A stretch of 22,689 bases of DNA from positions 1-22,689 of the forward strand of contig WQUQ01000202.1 of NCBI GenBank assembly GCA_009782025.1. Reading direction: 5' to 3'. This document shows positions 6,574-14,527 of this stretch, one piece after another. The position numbers and the translations under genes were made by a program. Under the pieces are notes generated by a model. It worked only from the letters and a program-made list of their open reading frames with translations. It did not search any database and was not told the origin of the DNA. Source of the stretch: Desulfobulbus sp. GTDB taxonomy: Bacteria; Pseudomonadota; Gammaproteobacteria; Burkholderiales; Rhodocyclaceae. Numbering within the stretch: position 1 is the first letter of the stretch; each line of letters begins with the position of its first letter.

Positions 6574-9264
6574 ATGACCGACATCCTGCATCTCTGCGCC
6601 ACGGCGCGCCTGGCGCAAACGCTGCGCGGCGCGCCGGCGGCTGACCGGGTCTGGCGCACGCCGCGAGCGCTGACGCTCGGCCAGTGGTTCGCCGCGCTGG
6701 CCGAGGAAGCAGAGCTTGGCGGCCTGGCCGAATTGCCGGCGGCGCTCGATCCCTTTGCCGAAAGCCTGCTCTGGGAACAGATCGTCGCCGCTTCGCTGAC
6801 GGCCGGCGCGGCGCTGTTCGACGTTCCCGGCATGGCGGCGGCGGCGGCCGAGGCGCAGGCGCTGACGCGAATCTGGAAGCTGCGCCCGGCCATCGGGGCG
6901 CTCATTGGCCCGCTCTCCGACGAGGCGCGGCTATTCACCGGCTGGCAGGCCGAGTTCGAGCGGCGCTGCCGCAAGGCCGGCTGGATCGACGCCGCCGGCC
7001 TGCACCGCCGGCTGATCGAACGGCTCGCCGCCGGCCATTTCGTTTTGCCCGCGCGGATCGAACTACACGGCTTCGACCGGCGCACGCCGCTGGAGGATGA
7101 TCTGCTGGCGGCTTTGGCCGGCCGTGGCGTCGAGGTCGTCGCCGAAGTGAGCGGACACTCTCCGCCCGCCACGACAGGCCGGGTTGGCCGCCTGGGCTGC
7201 GCCGATCTGGCCGGCGAATGCGCCGCCGCCGTCGCCTGGGCGCAACGCCATCTGGCGGCCCATCCGGGCTGCCGGCTGGGGCTGATCGCCCCCGATCTGG
7301 CCGGCGTGCGCGACCGTCTGGAATTTTTGCTCGACGACGTGTTGCATCCGGCGGCGATTCGCCCGGATGCCGCCGAATCGCCGCGCTGCTTCAATTTTTC
7401 GCTCGGCCGGCCGCTGGCCGAACAGCCGCTGGTGAAGAGCGCTCTCGCCTTGCTGCAACTGGGCGATGGCCGGGCCAGGGTCGAACAGGCGCGGCTGTCG
7501 GCCTTGCTGCTGGCCGGCGGCTGGTCGGTGGCGACCGAGGCCGACGGCCGGGCATTGCTCGATCGGGCCATGCGCCGCGAGTTGCCGTATTTCACCAATC
7601 TGCGGGCGCTGTTGCGCCTGGCCAAGCGCCTGGAGGGCGAGGTGTTCTGCCGGCGCAGCGCGGCGGCGCTGGCGGCCTTGTCCGAGGCGCTGACCGCCGC
7701 CCGCCGCAGCCAGACGCCGGCGTCATGGTCGGCCGTTTTCCGCCAGGCGCTGCACGCCGCCGGCTGGCCCGGCGACCGGCCCTTATCCAGCCACGAATTC
7801 CAGACCCGCCGCGCTTTTGATGACGTGCTCGACGCCTTCGCCCGGCTCGATCCGCTGCTCGGCCATCTGCATCTTGCCGACGCGGTGCGCCGGCTCGGCC
7901 AGTTGTGCCGGGCGCGCATCTTCCAGCCGGAAACCCGCGGCCAGCCGGCCATTCAGGCGCTCGGCACGCTCGAAAGCGCCGGTTTGCGCTTCGACGCGCT
8001 GTGGGTCATGGGCATGAACGACGACCAGTGGCCGCCGCCGCCCCGGCCCAGCCCGCTGCTGCCCGTCGAAGCGCAGCGCGCCGCCGGCAGCGCCCACGCC
8101 AGCGCCGAGGTCGAACTCGATTTTGCCCGCCGCGTGCATCAGCGCTTGCTGCGCTCGGCCCCGGAAGTGGTTTTCTCCTGGGCCAGGGCCGACGGCAACC
8201 GGGTGCTGCGCCCGAGTCCGCTGCTGGCCGGACTGCCCGATCTGGATTGTCCGCCGCCCGCTTTGCCCACCGTTGCCGGCCGTTTGGCCGCCGCGGCCGG
8301 GAGCGGCATGGCGCGTATCGAGGATGCCACGGCTCCGCCGCTGGCGGTCGGCGAAAAAGTCCCCGGCGGCAGTTGGCTGCTGCGCGCCCAGGCCATCTGC
8401 CCGGCCTGGGCCTTCTACCAGTTCCGCCTCGGGGCCGAGGCGATGGCCACGCCGGTCGAGGGTCTCGACCCCGCCGCCCGTGGCACCCTGGTGCATGGCG
8501 CGCTGGAACGCTTCTGGCGGCAAACGGGAGATTCGGCAACCCTGGCCGCGCTCGCCGCGCCAGCGCTGGGCGAACGCATCGCCGCCGCCGTCGCCGCCGC
8601 CGTCGATCACTTCGAGCAGAAACGGCGGATCACGCTGCCGGCCCGCTTCCGCCAACTGGAAACGGCGCGTCTGGAAAAACTGCTGGCCCTCTGGCTGGCG
8701 CTGGAAGCGCGGCGGTCGGAGCCGTTTGCCGTCAGCGCCTGCGAGCAACTGATGGAGATCGAAATCGAGGGCATTCGCGTCAAGCTGATCGTCGACCGCA
8801 TCGACCGGCTGGCCGATGGCCGCCAGGCGATCATCGACTACAAAACCGGCACCGCCATCGACATCAGGAACTGGGCCGGTCAGCGCATCACCGAACCGCA
8901 ACTGCCGCTCTATGCTGCGTTGGTCAATGACGACATCGCCGCCGTCGCCTTCGCCAAGGTCGTGAGCGACAAACCGGCCTTTACCGGCATCGCCGACGAA
9001 GGTGAGCGCTTACCTGGCGTGCACGGCATCGGCGGCGACAAGCAGAAAATCTTCGACCCGGCCGTCTTTCCCGACTGGATCGCCGTCGTTACCCACTGGC
9101 GCGAACGCCTGCACGCCATCGCCAGCGAAATCAGTACCGGGCGGGCCGGCGTCGTTTTCGCCGAAGAAAAGGATTTGCAGTATTGCGAGGCGCTGCCCCT
9201 GCTGCGTTTGCCGGAACGTCGCCGGCTGCTGGCCGAGGCCGCCGCGAACCGGGCAGCGCCATGA
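6574..9264 (+). CDS. AddB-like PD-(D/E)XK nuclease ('probable DNA repair protein' family)
   Basis: Encodes 896 aa, close to the betaproteobacterial AddB-like 'probable DNA repair protein' family (TIGR03623, from memory). The N-terminal two thirds look like a helicase-derived scaffold without Walker motifs. The C-terminus is a RecB-type nuclease: LVHGALERFW with His641, VDRIDRL with Asp741, DYKTG with Asp755/Lys757, and QLPLY (776-780), all intact, so it is probably active. Such proteins process DNA double-strand ends with a UvrD/RecB-type helicase, usually encoded immediately downstream. Here the stop overlaps an ATG (ATGA) but no helicase follows. Start at 6574 chosen because the conserved region begins there; upstream codons overlap mgtE. 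Confidence 0.9.
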   Translation: MTDILHLCATARLAQTLRGAPAADRVWRTPRALTLGQWFAALAEEAELGGLAELPAALDPFAESLLWEQIVAASLTAGAALFDVPGMAAAAAEAQALTRIWKLRPAIGALIGPLSDEARLFTGWQAEFERRCRKAGWIDAAGLHRRLIERLAAGHFVLPARIELHGFDRRTPLEDDLLAALAGRGVEVVAEVSGHSPPATTGRVGRLGCADLAGECAAAVAWAQRHLAAHPGCRLGLIAPDLAGVRDRLEFLLDDVLHPAAIRPDAAESPRCFNFSLGRPLAEQPLVKSALALLQLGDGRARVEQARLSALLLAGGWSVATEADGRALLDRAMRRELPYFTNLRALLRLAKRLEGEVFCRRSAAALAALSEALTAARRSQTPASWSAVFRQALHAAGWPGDRPLSSHEFQTRRAFDDVLDAFARLDPLLGHLHLADAVRRLGQLCRARIFQPETRGQPAIQALGTLESAGLRFDALWVMGMNDDQWPPPPRPSPLLPVEAQRAAGSAHASAEVELDFARRVHQRLLRSAPEVVFSWARADGNRVLRPSPLLAGLPDLDCPPPALPTVAGRLAAAAGSGMARIEDATAPPLAVGEKVPGGSWLLRAQAICPAWAFYQFRLGAEAMATPVEGLDPAARGTLVHGALERFWRQTGDSATLAALAAPALGERIAAAVAAAVDHFEQKRRITLPARFRQLETARLEKLLALWLALEARRSEPFAVSACEQLMEIEIEGIRVKLIVDRIDRLADGRQAIIDYKTGTAIDIRNWAGQRITEPQLPLYAALVNDDIAAVAFAKVVSDKPAFTGIADEGERLPGVHGIGGDKQKIFDPAVFPDWIAVVTHWRERLHAIASEISTGRAGVVFAEEKDLQYCEALPLLRLPERRRLLAEAAANRAAP

Positions 9265-9419
9265 CGCGCCGCCTGTCAGACGCTGCGCCTGGCGCGCCAA
9301 TTCTGGGGAAAAGATCCTACGGCGGGTTTGCAACTTCCCTGCGAAAGCGGCTAACGCCCAAGCTAACCGGTGGCGAAGCCTTCCGGGTTGAGCGCAATGT
9401 TAGGTTCAGTGGTTACTGA
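9261..9419 (+). pseudogene. Possible truncated remnant of the AddA/UvrD-type helicase partner
   Basis: The ATG at 9261 overlaps the nuclease stop codon (ATGA), the usual coupling for these gene pairs. The first residues (MTRRLSDAA) resemble the start of the expected helicase (an 'xxDAAAR' N-terminus, from memory). After about ten codons no similarity remains: the Walker A region is absent, and the frame runs through the attC-like site to a stop at 9417-9419. I read this as the 5' stub of a deleted gene, but a chance ORF of 52 codons is possible. Confidence 0.35.
9349..9405 (-). repeat. attC-like integron recombination site (59-base-element type)
   Basis: On the minus strand the 57-bp site begins with R'' ACCTAAC and ends with R' GTTAGCC. 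Inside, L'' GCTCAACC pairs with L' GGTTAGC except for one extra base, and an unpaired spacer of 5-6 nt separates the R and L boxes. The extrahelical base, the spacer and the R/L arrangement are the structural hallmarks of attC. It starts 7 nt after the stop codon of the AT-richer gene at 9413-9772, exactly where a cassette's attC belongs. R' deviates from GTTRRRY at one position, which would be supplied by the target rather than the cassette. Confidence 0.75.
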
Positions 9420-9823
9420 TATACGTTAATACCTGCTTTTTGACATTCAGCAGTGACTGCGGTATTGCGACCCTGCTCCCTACCCATAAGAATATAATCT
9501 GGCTTACCTCCCTTGTTTCCCAAGCTTCGGGCATAGAAGACGTTATCCTTGCCATCAACGAAGTTGCCGCTGACGAAGCCGCATGCCACCTTGCCATTGG
9601 CTGAGATGCGAATACCTGAAACTGTCACCGAATCAAGGGCATCTTTGAGTGTGGCAGTAATTGATTGAATTTCATCGGGCGTGGCAGGACGCGAAGTATC
9701 AGCAGCTTGGGCGATCATCCCCCAACCGGCAAAAAGCAAAAACCAAAGAATGGGCAGTTTGATCTGATTCATGTTTCTTTCCTATGAAGTGACGAATTTT
9801 AGCGGGATGCCAGTTTAGCCTAA
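9355..9823 (-). mobile_element. Solitary integron-type gene cassette (469 bp)
   Basis: Predicted boundaries are the two G^TT crossover points. The upstream one is in GTTAGGC (minus strand, 9818-9824, a perfect GTTRRRY). The downstream one is in GTTAGCC at the end of the attC-like site (9349-9355). Between them lie a 45-nt leader, one ORF and attC, with visibly lower GC than the flanking genes. No second attC, attI or integrase gene is seen in the window, so insertion at a secondary site or loss of a larger array is inferred. Confidence 0.65.
9413..9772 (-). CDS. Cassette-borne small secreted protein of unknown function
   Basis: Encodes 119 aa: a clear signal peptide (hydrophobic core at residues 6-21, cleavage after AQA at 23) and a mature domain of about 96 aa with two cysteines (Cys64, Cys110) that could form a disulfide in the periplasm. 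I do not recognise the family. A strong ribosome site (AGGAAAG) precedes the ATG at 9772. Base composition and codon use are AT-richer than the neighbours, and the gene is followed directly by an attC-like site, so it is probably acquired cassette cargo. Its own promoter is not evident; the lipoprotein/flgL transcript reads in the same direction from upstream and could express it. Confidence 0.85.
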   Translation of the reverse strand: MNQIKLPILWFLLFAGWGMIAQAADTSRPATPDEIQSITATLKDALDSVTVSGIRISANGKVACGFVSGNFVDGKDNVFYARSLGNKGGKPDYILMGREQGRNTAVTAECQKAGINVYQ

Positions 9824-9870
9824 CAGGAAATGACAGGATTGGAGCCGTAAGCATTTGAACGAAAATCGCT

Positions 9871-10341
9871 CTAATTCTTGGGGAAAGCGTCGGTCTGTTC
9901 CTGCCGCACCAGGCGGATCAAGCCTTCGGCCACGCGCTGGGCGCCGAGGGTTTGCGAGTCGATGCCTTCGGTGTATTCGACGATCTCGTAGCCGCCATAG
10001 CCATTCGATTCCTGCAAGGCGCCGGCCCGCCGTTTGAACACCTGGATCGACTCGCCGGCGCCGCCGGTATGGAAGCGTTTCATCTTCATCGACAGGCGAT
10101 AGGTGGTGTCGTTGAGGCGCTGTTCCTCGATCTCCCAGTTGGGCGCGAACGGGTCGTATACGATGTAAATGACCCCGGCGACCGCCGCCGCGGTCACCAG
10201 CGTGGAGAGCTTGACGCCGATTTCCGAGGTCAGTTGAATCTGCTTGTCCGGGACCAGCGGCGAGATATTGGAGCCGGGCGTCCCGCAGCCGCCCAGCGCC
10301 AGGGCGCCGCCCGCCAGAAAAGTCGCCGCGATGGCTCTCAT
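9871..10341 (-). CDS. Uncharacterised lipoprotein coupled to flgL
   Basis: Encodes 156 aa. The N-terminus is a type II signal peptide with lipobox ALGGC and lipidated Cys19. Glycine at +2 suggests outer-membrane sorting by the Lol system. A second hydrophobic stretch (about residues 46-62) is followed by a soluble domain with no motif I recognise. The ATG overlaps the flgL stop codon (ATGA), so it is translationally coupled to flgL and belongs to the sigma28-controlled flgKL transcript. A flagellum- or envelope-related role is inference from position only. The gene ends 46 nt before the cassette boundary. Confidence 0.85.
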   Translation of the reverse strand: MRAIAATFLAGGALALGGCGTPGSNISPLVPDKQIQLTSEIGVKLSTLVTAAAVAGVIYIVYDPFAPNWEIEEQRLNDTTYRLSMKMKRFHTGGAGESIQVFKRRAGALQESNGYGGYEIVEYTEGIDSQTLGAQRVAEGLIRLVRQEQTDAFPKN

Positions 10342-11297
10342 AGGATGCTGAACAGGCTCAATTGGCTGGTCTGCCTGAACGCCAGTTGGGTTGCCTGCAA
10401 CTGGAGTTGCAGTTGCGAAAAGCGGGAGTAGGCGTCGATCCAGTCGAGATCCTGGAGGTCGGAGAGTCGGCTCTGGTACTGGTAATCCTTTTCGCTGGCC
10501 GTGTTCGCCAGGTTGTCGAGTCCCTGCATGCGACCACCGACCGAGGAACGCAGGGTTGATATGTGGGAGATCATCGCGGCGGTATCGTCCAGCGCCTGAC
10601 CGTAACTGGCGCTATTGAAGGGAATGCCGCTGGTCGGATCGAGCAGGTCGACCATGTTCTTGACGCTGTCGAAGATGCTGCGCCCGGTCGGGTTGCCGTT
10701 GCCGTCGCGCACCTGCATGAAGACGTCAAGACCGTTGGCCGAAGTATCCACGGTCTTTGACGGGCTGACCTGCAAGGATTCGACGCCGCCGTCGCCCTTG
10801 TACTGGACATAGGTGCCGGAACCCAGGGCATAGGGCGGCGTCGCGCCGGCATCGACCTGGAACGGCTGGGTCGATGTTTTGTAGCCGGAAAAGATGTACA
10901 GCCCGGTGCCGTCCTTGGTATTGCCCAGGCCGATCAGGTTTTCCAGGCGCTGTTTCAATTCCACGGCAATCGCGCCGCGCTGCTCGGGGCTATAGCTGGC
11001 ATTGCCGGCATCCACGGCCTTTTCGTAAATGGCTTGCAGTTCGTCATTGATGCCGGACAGCGTCGAATCGAGCAGATTGAGCTTGCTGTTGGCGTCGCCG
11101 ATGTTTTTCGTGAATTGGGCGTTGAGTCCCTGCGACTGGGTAATCAGGAGCGCCTGCGAGGCGGCGATCGGATCGTCGGCGGGTGTCAGGACGCGGCGGC
11201 CGGTCGACATCTGGTTCTGCAATTTGTACAGATCGTACTGCCGGTTCTGCATGCCGATCGTGGCGGAGTTGAATATCTGGGAAGTACTGACGCGCAT
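10338..11297 (-). CDS. flgL: Flagellar hook-filament junction protein FlgL (HAP3)
   Basis: Encodes 319 aa, typical FlgL length. FlgL forms the second junction ring between hook and filament and is exported by the flagellar type III apparatus. Flagellin-like terminal helices are seen: the N-terminus MRVSTSQIFNSATIGMQ with the conserved STGRRVLTPADDPIAAS segment, and a C-terminal heptad-rich helix (LDWIDAYSRFSQLQLQLQA). There is no signal peptide, as expected. A good AGGAGG site precedes the ATG at 11297. It follows flgK by 14 nt and overlaps the downstream lipoprotein gene by 4 nt. Confidence 0.97.
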   Translation of the reverse strand: MRVSTSQIFNSATIGMQNRQYDLYKLQNQMSTGRRVLTPADDPIAASQALLITQSQGLNAQFTKNIGDANSKLNLLDSTLSGINDELQAIYEKAVDAGNASYSPEQRGAIAVELKQRLENLIGLGNTKDGTGLYIFSGYKTSTQPFQVDAGATPPYALGSGTYVQYKGDGGVESLQVSPSKTVDTSANGLDVFMQVRDGNGNPTGRSIFDSVKNMVDLLDPTSGIPFNSASYGQALDDTAAMISHISTLRSSVGGRMQGLDNLANTASEKDYQYQSRLSDLQDLDWIDAYSRFSQLQLQLQATQLAFRQTSQLSLFSIL

Positions 11298-11311
11298 GAT
11301 CGTGCCTCCTT

Positions 11312-13327
11312 TTAGAAGATCGCCAGGATGGACTGGAATAGCGTGTTGCCGACCTGGATGACTTTCGACGCCGCCTGATAGGCTTGCTGGTACTTCAAGA
11401 GATTGGCCGCTTCTTCGTCCAGATTGACGGCGGACAGGGCATCCCGCGCATTCTGGGCCTGTTGCAGAACCGCTGTCTGCGCATCGAGCTGGATCTTGCT
11501 TTCACGCGTGCTGATGCCGTTGCTGGCGACCAGCCGGGCGTAGGCCGACTGGTAGGTGGCCTTGCCGCCATCCATCGTGTTCTGCGTTTGCAGATTGGCG
11601 AGCAGCTGCGCATTGCGTCCATCCTGCACGCCGCCGATATTGCGGTCGATGGTGAAGCTGTCGGCGCCGGCGGCCGGCGGCGTGCCGGCGACGGTGAAAT
11701 ACATGCCGTCGTAACCAAAGCCAACCAGTTTGGCCGCGCCGCTGGTCAGCGCAATGTTGCCGGGGCCGGTGGCTTGCGTGCCGTCGGAATAAACCGCGGT
11801 CCAGGTTCCCGGCACGCCTTGCAGGTCGGTAGCCGACACCTGCAAGTTCGTCGGCACGTTGGCCGTGCTGTAGCCGACGCCGACCACGCCCTGGGAGATG
11901 GTGAAGGTGCCGGTGTTGGCGATCGCCGGCGTCACGCCAACCGGCCCGGCCGCGGCGATCAGGCGCGGATCGGCGGCGATGTTGGCATTGACCGAGAGCG
12001 AGGCGGCGGCGCTGGCATAGGGCTTGAGCGTGAAGCGATCGCCAGTGTTGCCGGTCGCCGTGATGTTGAGGTCGATGCCATCGAAACTGACCGTTCCGGC
12101 GCCGGCGCCGGTCGCCACCTGGGCATTGTCGCTGAGCCGGGTGACGGTGTAGTTGCCACCCGCGCCGAAGGTGATCTGGTAATCGCTCGGCACCTGCTCG
12201 GTGTAGAAATTGCCGGCATAGTCGGGCGGTTGCGGCGCGACCGGCGGGGCAAAGGTCGCCGAGAGGCTGCCGCCGCCGGTATTGTTGGCATTGGGCCGGA
12301 TCGCCAGCGGCGTCGCCGTGGTGATCGAGAACAGATTGCCGGCGAAACCGGGATCGCCGGCGATGTTGCCCAGCAGATCCTGGCCCAGGCCAAGCTGGGC
12401 GTTGAAGGTGAGACTGAGCGAAGCGGCCGTGCGCCCCAGTTCGTTTTCAGCCGCCGTCAGCGCCGTGGCGCGGAAGGAGACGAGGCCGCCCAGGGCGCCG
12501 CCGATGATGAGGGATTCCGGCAATTCCTGCGGGCCGTTTCTCTGCTGCATGCCGACCACGATTTTGCTCGGATCGGCTGCCGACGGCATCGCCGCCAGCG
12601 GCATCACCGCCGTGTTGAGCACGAGGGGCTGGCCGCTGCCGAAGAAAACGTTGAACGTGCCGTCCGTGTTGGTCGAGGTCGTGACCTTGATGATCTGGTT
12701 CAACTGGTTGACCAACTGGTCGCGCTGGTCGAGCAAGTCGTTGGCGGGCTGCCCGGTACCACCCTCGGCAACGATGATGCGCTGATTCAGATCGGCAATC
12801 TGGGCGGCATAGCTATTGACATCGGCAACGAGGTCGCCGATGCGGCCATTGACCTCGGCCCGAATCTCGGACAACTGGCCGCTCATGGACTGGAGCCGCT
12901 GGCTCATCGTCTGCGCCGAAGAAACCAGAACCTGCCGCGCCGCCAGGTCCGACGGATTGGCGGCGACCGTCTGGACGCCGGAGAAGAAATCCTGCAAGGC
13001 CGGGGAAAAACCGGCGCTGGCATTGGCCAGCATGTTGTCGATCCGCGCGATCTGGGAATAGAAGGCGTCCAGTTGGCTGACCGTGGTCTGCGCCGTATTC
13101 ACCTGTTGCACCAGATAGGAACTGTACAGACGCTGGATGGTCTGGACATGGACGCCCTGGCCGAGCGAACCGGAACCGGTCATGAACGGAATATTGGTCG
13201 CCTGCACCGTGCGCTGCCGGGTATAGCCGGGCGTATCCGCATTGACGGTATTGTGTTGGGTCACCAGCAAACCAAGCTGGGCGGCATTGAGACCGCTGAC
13301 ACCGATACTGAAAAGTCCTGAACTCAT
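11312..13327 (-). CDS. flgK: Flagellar hook-associated protein FlgK (HAP1)
   Basis: Encodes 671 aa, longer than the E. coli protein (547 aa), with the extra length in the variable central domains. FlgK forms the first hook-filament junction ring and is exported by the flagellar secretion apparatus with FlgN as chaperone. The N-terminal rod/hook motif (SGLNAAQLGLLVTQHNTVNA then DTPGYTRQR) and the C-terminal helix (NLDEEAANLLKYQQAYQAAS) are both present. Two adjacent ATGs (13330, 13327) are possible; the second has better spacing (6 nt) from AGAGG and gives the usual MSSGLFSIG start. A sigma28 promoter lies immediately upstream. Confidence 0.97.
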   Translation of the reverse strand: MSSGLFSIGVSGLNAAQLGLLVTQHNTVNADTPGYTRQRTVQATNIPFMTGSGSLGQGVHVQTIQRLYSSYLVQQVNTAQTTVSQLDAFYSQIARIDNMLANASAGFSPALQDFFSGVQTVAANPSDLAARQVLVSSAQTMSQRLQSMSGQLSEIRAEVNGRIGDLVADVNSYAAQIADLNQRIIVAEGGTGQPANDLLDQRDQLVNQLNQIIKVTTSTNTDGTFNVFFGSGQPLVLNTAVMPLAAMPSAADPSKIVVGMQQRNGPQELPESLIIGGALGGLVSFRATALTAAENELGRTAASLSLTFNAQLGLGQDLLGNIAGDPGFAGNLFSITTATPLAIRPNANNTGGGSLSATFAPPVAPQPPDYAGNFYTEQVPSDYQITFGAGGNYTVTRLSDNAQVATGAGAGTVSFDGIDLNITATGNTGDRFTLKPYASAAASLSVNANIAADPRLIAAAGPVGVTPAIANTGTFTISQGVVGVGYSTANVPTNLQVSATDLQGVPGTWTAVYSDGTQATGPGNIALTSGAAKLVGFGYDGMYFTVAGTPPAAGADSFTIDRNIGGVQDGRNAQLLANLQTQNTMDGGKATYQSAYARLVASNGISTRESKIQLDAQTAVLQQAQNARDALSAVNLDEEAANLLKYQQAYQAASKVIQVGNTLFQSILAIF

Positions 13328-13344
13328 CATTCACCTCTAAGAGC

Positions 13345-13371
13345 TTAACGGCCGTTTGGCCGGAAAGTTTA
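13345..13371 (-). promoter_or_regulatory. Sigma28 (FliA) promoter for flgKL
   Basis: Minus strand TAAACTTT (13364-13371), exactly 11 nt, then GCCGTTAA (13345-13352), against the FliA consensus TAAAGTTT-N11-GCCGATAA: two mismatches in sixteen. It begins 8 nt after the flgJ stop and ends 18 nt before the flgK start, so flgKL and the lipoprotein are separately controllable as late genes. Confidence 0.85.
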
Positions 13372-13378
13372 GCGGCGC

Positions 13379-14374
13379 TTAGCCGATCAGCGCCTGGCGC
13401 AGGGTCGGCCCGTTGATGATGCGCGCCAGCTTGTCGGCGTACATGGGATCGGTGGCATACCCTGCCTGCTGCAAACGTCGAGCAAACTCCGTGCCATTCT
13501 GCGATCCGATGACGTCGACGTAGCGTGCGCTGCCGCGCAGCAAGCCGGCGTAATCGCGGAAACTTTCTTCGTAGGAGGCATAGGCGCGGAAGCGCCCGAT
13601 CACCTGCTGCGGCTGGCCGTCCACGTACTCGGTGGTGGCGGCCTCGACGGTTGGCCCATTCCAGTCCTTGCCGGCCTTGATGCCGAACAGGTTGTGGCTG
13701 GGCGAGCCGTCAGGATGGCGAATCTCGCTCTTGCCCCAGCCGCTTTCCAGCGCCGAATGGGCGACCAGGAACTGCGGCGGGATGCCGGTCGAGCGCGAGG
13801 CTTCAACCGCGTGCGGCCAGACCCGGTTGGCGAAATCGCGGGCCGTCGCCGGGGCCGCACCGTCATTGTCCGGCGCGGCCGCCGCCTTCTGCTGCGCGGC
13901 ATAGGCCGCCGAGGTCGGCAAGCTGCTCGGAACCGGCGAGTGGCGCAGATGCTGGCTATCGGAAACGGCGAGCGGCAGCGCATTGCCGGCAGCCTTTGCC
14001 GCTGCATTGGCCACAACCTCGCCGGGGGCTGCCAAATCCTTGCCGCCCTCCTTGCCACTCTCGACGCTGCGGCCAAGCTGCTGCTCGATCAGCTTGGCGA
14101 AACCGACGCCGTTGCCGCGCGTCGCCAGATCGTGCGCCATCTGCTGGTCGAGCAGGGCGGTGTAAAAGCGCGTCTGGTCGCTGTCGAGCAGGCCATCCTG
14201 CGGCGTGGCGTCGCGCATGCTCTTCATCACCATGTGCAGGAACATCTGCTCGAATTGCTGCGCCGCCGCCTTCAACCCCTGTTGCGGGTCGCGCGCAAAC
14301 TGGCCGCGCAGATCCTGCGCCGACTGCACATCGAAGGCGGCGCGGTTGGGCGTGTCTTGAATTTTGGCGGTCAT
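13379..14374 (-). CDS. flgJ: Flagellar rod assembly protein / peptidoglycan hydrolase FlgJ
   Basis: Encodes 331 aa in the two-domain form typical of beta/gammaproteobacteria. The N-terminal rod-capping domain (about 1-105) contains AAQQFEQMFLHMVMKSMRD and GLLDSDQTRFYTALLDQQMA. A low-complexity linker (about 105-178) is rich in Ala, Gly and Pro. The C-terminal glucosaminidase domain (about 179-331) has FLVAHSALESGWG with probable catalytic Glu210 and the NLFGIKAG motif. It scaffolds rod growth and opens the periplasmic peptidoglycan. No strong ribosome site precedes the ATG at 14374. It follows flgI across 153 bp occupied mostly by an inverted-repeat element. Confidence 0.96.
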   Translation of the reverse strand: MTAKIQDTPNRAAFDVQSAQDLRGQFARDPQQGLKAAAQQFEQMFLHMVMKSMRDATPQDGLLDSDQTRFYTALLDQQMAHDLATRGNGVGFAKLIEQQLGRSVESGKEGGKDLAAPGEVVANAAAKAAGNALPLAVSDSQHLRHSPVPSSLPTSAAYAAQQKAAAAPDNDGAAPATARDFANRVWPHAVEASRSTGIPPQFLVAHSALESGWGKSEIRHPDGSPSHNLFGIKAGKDWNGPTVEAATTEYVDGQPQQVIGRFRAYASYEESFRDYAGLLRGSARYVDVIGSQNGTEFARRLQQAGYATDPMYADKLARIINGPTLRQALIG

Positions 14375-14399
14375 GTCAGGACGATGAAAAGGGATGTTT

Positions 14400-14503
14400 C
14401 ATAGGTCGCGGTAAGCGCAGCGAACCGCGACTTTGACGGTAATACAAGGACCGCCATAGCAGCCGCCGTATGTCGCGGTTCGCTGTGCTCACCACGACCT
14501 ATG
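14400..14503. repeat. 104-bp inverted-repeat (MITE/REP-like) element between flgI and flgJ
   Basis: Two 32-nt arms (14400-14431 and 14472-14503) are complementary except at three positions, all of which would be G:U pairs in RNA on one strand. They enclose a 40-nt non-coding centre. Arm ends read CATAGGTCG and CGACCTATG. There is no ORF or transposase. It occupies almost the entire flgI-flgJ gap inside the operon and would form a long stem in the flg transcript. Confidence 0.85.
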
Positions 14504-14527
14504 CGAGTTGGCTGATGTTCTTTCACG

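Noticed and set aside
5151..6644. A 497-codon frame antisense to mgtE
   Set aside because: Opposite a clear MgtE with all its domains; low-complexity shadow composition.
6486..7952. In-frame upstream extension of mgtE into the nuclease gene
   Set aside because: The extra 489 codons are antisense to the AddB-like nuclease, are Ser/Arg/Ala-rich and have no MgtE homology; the protein starts normally at 6485.
11384..13321. A 645-codon open frame antisense to flgK
   Set aside because: Shadow frame of flgK in GC-rich DNA; no start signal and no domain.
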